DNA of 64,000 nt from Gemmatimonadota bacterium (GTDB taxonomy: Bacteria; Gemmatimonadota; Gemmatimonadetes; Gemmatimonadales; Gemmatimonadaceae), in the NCBI GenBank assembly GCA_028287285.1, contig JAQBPY010000065.1:1-64000 (forward strand), in the 5' to 3' direction. A model generated the notes under the pieces. That model worked only from the letters and a program-made list of their open reading frames with translations. It ran no database searches and was not told where the DNA came from. The translations under genes and the position numbers were made by a program. How positions within the stretch are numbered: position 1 is the stretch's first letter; each line of letters opens with the position of its first letter. Shown in pieces: positions 58,074-64,000 of this stretch.

Positions 58074-59549
58074 ATGCGTACTCTGGTGTTCGCGCTCGCC
58101 GTCGCCGCCATCGCGCCCGTTCTCGGGGCACAGAGCGGCCCCGCCTCCAGCGCCACGCTCACGCTCGACGAAGCTGTTTCGCTCGCCCGCCGCAATAACC
58201 CCGTCTACCTCTCGCAGGCCAGTGCCAGGCGCACTGCCGACGCGAGCGTCCGTAGCGCGCGCGGCGCCCTGCTTCCCTCCGCCGATGCGTCGTTCACCAG
58301 CCGCTATCAGCAGGCGGGACAGCAGGTCTTCAGCGGCCAGTCATTCAGCAACAGCTCGGCCACGTTGCAGTCCAGCTATAGCCTGGGTCTCAACTATCGG
58401 GTCAACAAATCCACCTTCCTCACGCCCAGGGCGGCCGAAGCGAATCGCGACGCCGTCGAAGCGGACATCACCGGCTCGGCCGAGTTGCTGCGCTCGACCG
58501 TCACCCAGCAATACCTGAGTGTCCTTCAGGCGCAGGCGCGCTCCGCGCTCCAGGACACGCTCGTGAAAACCGCGCAGGGCCAGCTCGACCTCGCCAAGGC
58601 CAAGGTCGCCGTGGGATCCGGCACGTCGCTCGACATCCGCCGCGCCGAAGTCGCGCTCGGACAGTCGCAGGTGGCGCTGCTCCGTGAGCGGAACAACGTG
58701 GAAATCGAAAAGCTTCGCCTCTTCCAGCAGATGGGCGTGGCCCAGCCGGATAACGTGAGCCTCGTCACGGATTTTCCCATTACGGCGCCGAACTTCAATC
58801 TCGCCACGCTGCTGGATGATGCGCGCAGGGGCAACCCGGCCATCGTCGCGCTCCGCGCCCGCGACCGGTCGGCAGACCTGAACGTGCAGGTGGCAAAGTC
58901 GGCCTACACGCCTACACTCACGCTCAGCACGGGTGTTGGCGGGAATTCATACCAGTACACCAACGCCGACTACCTCATCGGCCAGGCGCAGGCGCAGATC
59001 GCCGGTGCCCAGGCCAGCTGCTTCCAGGTGGATTCGCTCCGGACGCGCGTGGGCTTGTCCAGCTCGAACTGCAACAGCTCCGCGTACCAGTTCACGTCTG
59101 CGCAGGCAGACGCCATCCGCGCGAAGAACAGTCAGTTCCCCTTCAGCTTCCAGCGGTCGCCACTCGCGCTCAACGCAACGCTCTCGATCCCGATCTTCGA
59201 CAACTTCGGCCGCGAGGAGCGCGTGCAGCAGGCGCAGGTGAACAAGGAAGACGCGCTGTACAATGTGAAGGCAAAGGATCTCGCGCTCACGGCAGACGTC
59301 ACGCAGGCCTATCGCACGCTGACGACCGCCGCACAGACGGTCACGCTGCAGGAACAGAACGCATCGAAGGCAAAGGAAGAGCTGTCATTCGCCGAAGAGC
59401 GCTACAAGGTCGGCGCGTCGACCTTCCTGGACGTCGTGACGTCGCGTGGCAGCTACGAGCAGGCCCTGATCGATCGCGTGAACGCAGTATACGACTACCA
59501 CAAAGCCTTTGCCGCGCTTGAAAATGCGGTTGGCCACCCCCTCCGCTAG
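58074..59549 (+). CDS. TolC family outer membrane efflux protein
   Basis: 491 aa; LTLDEAVSLARRNNPVYLSQASARR, VAVGSGTSLDIRRAEVALGQSQVALL, AEERYKVGASTFLDVVTSR. Confidence 0.93.
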   Translation: MRTLVFALAVAAIAPVLGAQSGPASSATLTLDEAVSLARRNNPVYLSQASARRTADASVRSARGALLPSADASFTSRYQQAGQQVFSGQSFSNSSATLQSSYSLGLNYRVNKSTFLTPRAAEANRDAVEADITGSAELLRSTVTQQYLSVLQAQARSALQDTLVKTAQGQLDLAKAKVAVGSGTSLDIRRAEVALGQSQVALLRERNNVEIEKLRLFQQMGVAQPDNVSLVTDFPITAPNFNLATLLDDARRGNPAIVALRARDRSADLNVQVAKSAYTPTLTLSTGVGGNSYQYTNADYLIGQAQAQIAGAQASCFQVDSLRTRVGLSSSNCNSSAYQFTSAQADAIRAKNSQFPFSFQRSPLALNATLSIPIFDNFGREERVQQAQVNKEDALYNVKAKDLALTADVTQAYRTLTTAAQTVTLQEQNASKAKEELSFAEERYKVGASTFLDVVTSRGSYEQALIDRVNAVYDYHKAFAALENAVGHPLR

Positions 59550-59573
59550 CACCTCCCCACCGAGATTATCCAA

Positions 59574-60856
59574 ATGAGCAAGAATGTGAAATTGACCCTG
59601 CTTGGAGTGGTGATTCTGGCCCTCGCAGGGGTTGGCGGGCTCACCGCCATGAAACGCGGCAACAAGGCGGTGGAAGTCCGCATCGAGGACGTGCAGAACC
59701 GCGACCTCGTGGCCTCCGTCACGGCCAGCGGCCAAGTACGCCCGCAGACAAAGGTCGACCTGAGCTCGGACATCACCGGCAAGATCGTCAAGTTGGCCGT
59801 GAAGGAAGGGCAGATGGTGACCAAGGGCCAGTTCCTCCTGCAGATCGACGCTGAGCAGGCCAATGCCGCCGTGCAGCGCATGGAGGCCGTCGTGGCCTCG
59901 AGCAAGGCGCAGCTGTCGCAGGCCAACGCGAACTTCATGCAGGCCCAGAAGAGCCTGGACCGCACCGCGGCCATGAAGAAGTCCAACCCCCAGCTGATTG
60001 CCGATGAGCAGATGGAGCAGCTGCGCACGGCCGTCGATGTCAACAAGGCCCAGTACGATGCAGCCAAACACTCGGTCGATCAGTCCACGGCATCGCTGCG
60101 CGATGCGCAGAGCGCCCTGAGCAAGACGTCCATCTACGCGCCGATGTCGGGCCGCGTGACGCGCCTGGTGGTGGAGAACGGCGAAACGGCCATCCAGGGC
60201 ACCATGAACAAGGATGCCGCCACGCTGCTCACCATCGCGGACATGAGCGTGCTGGAGACCAAGGTCAAGGTCGACGAAACCGACGTCGCCCGAATCGCCC
60301 TTGGCGACTCCGCGGTCATCCAGATCGATGCCTTTCCGGATACCACCTTCATCGGCAGGGTAACCAAAATCTCCAATAGTGCTGTCAAAGCAGCAACCGC
60401 CTCGTCGAGCACCGATCAGGCGGTAGATTACGAGGTCACCATCCAGCTCGTGAACACCCCGCCCGAAACGCGGCCGGATTTTTCGGCCACGGCCAAGATC
60501 ATCACGGATACCCGAAAGCAGGTGCTGTCCATCCCGATCATTGCACTCACCGTTCGGGAGAACGAGGCGCTGATCAAGGGTGACACGGCAGTTGGACTGG
60601 GCAAGGCGAAGCCCAAAAAGGAAGTCGGCAAAAAGGATGTGGAAGGTGTGTTCGTAGTCGCGAAAGACAACAAAGTGACGTTCCGGCCCGTAAAGGTAGG
60701 GATCGCTGGAGAGAAGCACTTCGAGGTGTTGAGTGGCCTCAAGTCGGGCGACAAGATCGTCGCCGGCACCTACCAGGCGATCCGCGAGCTGAAGGATGGC
60801 GCGTTGATTCGCGAAACGAAGGTTGACCCCAAGAAGCCGGCAACGGCGGCCAAATC

Positions 60857-60860
<4 letters not shown>
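59574..60860 (+). CDS. efflux RND/ABC periplasmic adaptor subunit (HlyD/MacA-like)
   Basis: 428 aa; [63 protein letters not shown]. Confidence 0.93.
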
Positions 60861-61669
<809 letters not shown>

Positions 61670-61737
61670 CCGATCAGTCTGTCGGCACCGTTCCGGTGGG
61701 ATAGCGTTAGATTCATAACGCTATCCCTACCCTCGCC

Positions 61738-62982
61738 ATGCCCTTCCTCGACGCCATCCGCCTCGCCCTCCAGACCATCTGGGTGCAAAAGCTCAAGAGC
61801 TTTTTCACCCTGCTTGGCGTGATGATCGGCGTCACGTTCCTCATTGCAGTCGTGTCCATCGTGGGCGGCATGAGCCGCTACATGAGCGATGAGCTCGTGG
61901 GCAAGATCATGGCGATCAACTCCTTCGAGGTCCGGCAGCGCCCCAACATCAACATCGGCGACAACTCCGAGGAGCATCAGCGCGAGTTGCGCCGGCGCCC
62001 GCGCATCGAGGAGGCGGACGTCGCGCCCATCGTGGCGGCGCTGGAGCCCGATATCCGCTATGCCGCGGTGGGCATCGGTAGCCTCAACGCGGAATCGAAA
62101 TACCAGCTCAAGCCGAAGGCAACGCGCGTCTTCACTGTTACGCCCGACTACTTCGACATCAAGCGGATGGCCCCTGTAAAGGGGCGGCTGTTCAGCCCGC
62201 AGGAGTATGAGCACGGCTCGAACGTGATCGTCATCGGGCAGGACGTGGCGAAATATTACTTCAACGGCCTCGAGCCGCTTGGACGCGAGCTGATCGTGAA
62301 AGGACTGCCGTACACCGTCGTTGGTGTGATGGAGACGCAGGGCAGCGCATTCGGCCAGTCGTTCGACCAGTTCATCGTGGCGCCGCACACGTCGCCGCTG
62401 AACCGGCTGGTCAACCCGCACGGCCTCATCAACTCGATCATCATCCAGGTGCCCGGCCAGCGTTCCATGGTCAGCACCATGGAGAACGTGCGCGAAGTCA
62501 TGCGCATCCGGCACCATCTGCGGCCCAACCAGAAAGACAACTTCGAGCTGCAGACGTCGGATTCCGCGCTCGAGTTCTGGAACAAGATCAAGAGCTATCT
62601 CGTGATCGCCGGCGTGGCGCTGCCCGCCATCGGGTTGGTCGTGGGTGCCATCGTCATCATGAACATCATGCTCGTTGCCGTGGCCGAGCGCACACGGGAG
62701 ATCGGCATTCGGAAGGCGCTTGGTGCGAAGCGGCGCGACATCATGAGCCAGTTTCTCGTGGAGAGTGCAACGCTGAGCACCCTGGGCGCGGCCCTTGGCG
62801 TGGCCACCGGCTTTGCCTTTGCGAAAGTCATCTCCATGCTGAGTCCGTTGCCCGCCGCCGTCGAGCTGTGGTCGGTACTGGTAGGCATTTCCATTGGTGC
62901 CGGCGTGGGCGTCATCGCGGGCGTTTATCCGGCCAGCCGCGCCTCGCGCCTGGATCCCATCACGGCGCTCAGGCAGGAGTAA
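61738..62982 (+). CDS. ABC transporter permease (MacB/FtsX type)
   Basis: 414 aa; KLKSFFTLLGVMIGVTFLIAVVSIV, AERTREIGIRKALGAKRRDIMSQFLVES. Confidence 0.95.
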   Translation: MPFLDAIRLALQTIWVQKLKSFFTLLGVMIGVTFLIAVVSIVGGMSRYMSDELVGKIMAINSFEVRQRPNINIGDNSEEHQRELRRRPRIEEADVAPIVAALEPDIRYAAVGIGSLNAESKYQLKPKATRVFTVTPDYFDIKRMAPVKGRLFSPQEYEHGSNVIVIGQDVAKYYFNGLEPLGRELIVKGLPYTVVGVMETQGSAFGQSFDQFIVAPHTSPLNRLVNPHGLINSIIIQVPGQRSMVSTMENVREVMRIRHHLRPNQKDNFELQTSDSALEFWNKIKSYLVIAGVALPAIGLVVGAIVIMNIMLVAVAERTREIGIRKALGAKRRDIMSQFLVESATLSTLGAALGVATGFAFAKVISMLSPLPAAVELWSVLVGISIGAGVGVIAGVYPASRASRLDPITALRQE

Positions 62983-62987
62983 GGCGC

Positions 62988-64000
62988 ATGTCGATGCTGG
63001 CGCAACGTATTTTCGGCATGAAGGAGGGCGTAACCATTGCCCTCGATTCCATTCGCGCGAACAAGGTTCGTGCAGGCCTGACCATTCTTGGCATCGCAGT
63101 CGGAGTATTCGTCGTCGTGGTGATCTCGGCCGCCATTCACGGCATCAACGACAGCGTCGCCAAGGATTTCGAGAGCGCGGGGCCGACCACGTTCTTCATC
63201 TCGCGCTTTCCCATCTCGTTCGAGGCGTGCGACGGAACGGAAAACACGTGCAAGTACCGGCGTAATCCGCCGCTCACCCTGGCCGACGTGTCGTCCATCA
63301 GCGCGCTTCCTACCGTGCGTACCGCCGGGGCACAGCTCCAGACTCAGCGCAACGCTTCGTATCGCGACAAGCGCGTGTCGGCGGTGGCGGTGGTTGGTTA
63401 CACGGCAAACTGGCAGCAGATCGACGGCGGCGGCGACTTGTTTCCTGGGCGCAATTTCACGGCAAACGAGGCCCAGGCCGGCGACCGTGTCGTGATCGTG
63501 AACGATGAGCTGGCGAAACAGCTTTTCGGCGAATCCGACCCGGTCGACAAGACGATTCAACTTGGCAGCGAGCCCTTCCTCGTTATCGGGCTGTATCACT
63601 ACAAGGCCAGCTTTCTGGGCGGCGGCGACAGCCCCAAAGCCATCATTCCCATCGAGACTGCGCACAAGCATCTGTCGGCCTCGATGCGCGATATCGGGCT
63701 TTCCGTCATCCCGGCGACGAATGCCACGCGAGCGGAAACGGTGGATGACGTCATCGCCTCGATGCGCGGACGGCATGGGCTCCGCCCCGGTGCCGACAAT
63801 GATTTCGCGATCATCACCCAGGACCAGCTGTTCGAGATCTACAACAAGGTCTTTGGCGCGTTCTTTCTCGTGATGGTGGTGCTCTCGGCGGTTGGCTTGA
63901 TCGTGGGCGGAGTGGGTGTTGTCGCAATCATGATGATCTCCGTTACGGAGCGGACGCGCGAGATCGGCGTTCGAAAGGCACTTGGCGCCACGCGTGGAAC
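62988..64000 (+). CDS. ABC transporter permease (MacB/FtsX type), partial at window end
   Basis: ATG at 62988: MSMLAQRIFGMKEGVTIALDSIRANKVRAGLTILGIAVGVFVVVVISAAIHGIND...TERTREIGVRKALGATRG, open to 64000. Confidence 0.93.
   Translation, partial: MSMLAQRIFGMKEGVTIALDSIRANKVRAGLTILGIAVGVFVVVVISAAIHGINDSVAKDFESAGPTTFFISRFPISFEACDGTENTCKYRRNPPLTLADVSSISALPTVRTAGAQLQTQRNASYRDKRVSAVAVVGYTANWQQIDGGGDLFPGRNFTANEAQAGDRVVIVNDELAKQLFGESDPVDKTIQLGSEPFLVIGLYHYKASFLGGGDSPKAIIPIETAHKHLSASMRDIGLSVIPATNATRAETVDDVIASMRGRHGLRPGADNDFAIITQDQLFEIYNKVFGAFFLVMVVLSAVGLIVGGVGVVAIMMISVTERTREIGVRKALGATRG

Overview
High-GC bacterial chromosomal window, probably Gemmatimonadota judging by gene content (inference only). 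It is almost fully coding. I saw no rRNA, tRNA, CRISPR array, prophage or transposase. Main content: partial M28/PA-domain peptidase; DUF4105; Gfo/Idh/MocA; SpoIID; hemL; rimO; a DUF4173-type membrane protein split by an in-frame TGA; YajQ; a TPR protein; an RpoD-like sigma factor; lepB; ALDH; Thr/Ser dehydratase; an NtrC-type regulator; thpR; a decayed CbiX-like pseudogene; a LuxR solo; larE; an atypical response regulator; a DUF418-BlaI-HExxH/TPR gene run; a YifB/ComM AAA ATPase; a frameshifted HEAT-repeat gene; RidA; an ECF sigma / membrane protein / three secreted HEAT-repeat protein operon; two large TonB-dependent receptors with unusual C-terminal helical tails; a SPL-like radical SAM protein; an OYE-family oxidoreductase; a DUF5715/M15-like protein; ABC1/UbiB kinase; an AhbA/AhbB-like fusion; a pseudokinase-kinase protein convergent with a 1305-aa NtrY-like histidine kinase; creatininase; and a TolC/HlyD/MacB-type efflux operon running off the end. 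The best candidates for an undescribed system are (1) the ECF-sigma-linked secreted HEAT-repeat operon (29949-34456) with a decayed divergent paralog next to it, (2) the BlaI-linked DUF418 + HExxH/TPR operon (22567-26132) with a promoter-proximal inverted repeat, and (3) TonB receptors carrying LTxxQ-like C-terminal extensions. All family calls come from reading the protein sequences; no searches were run.
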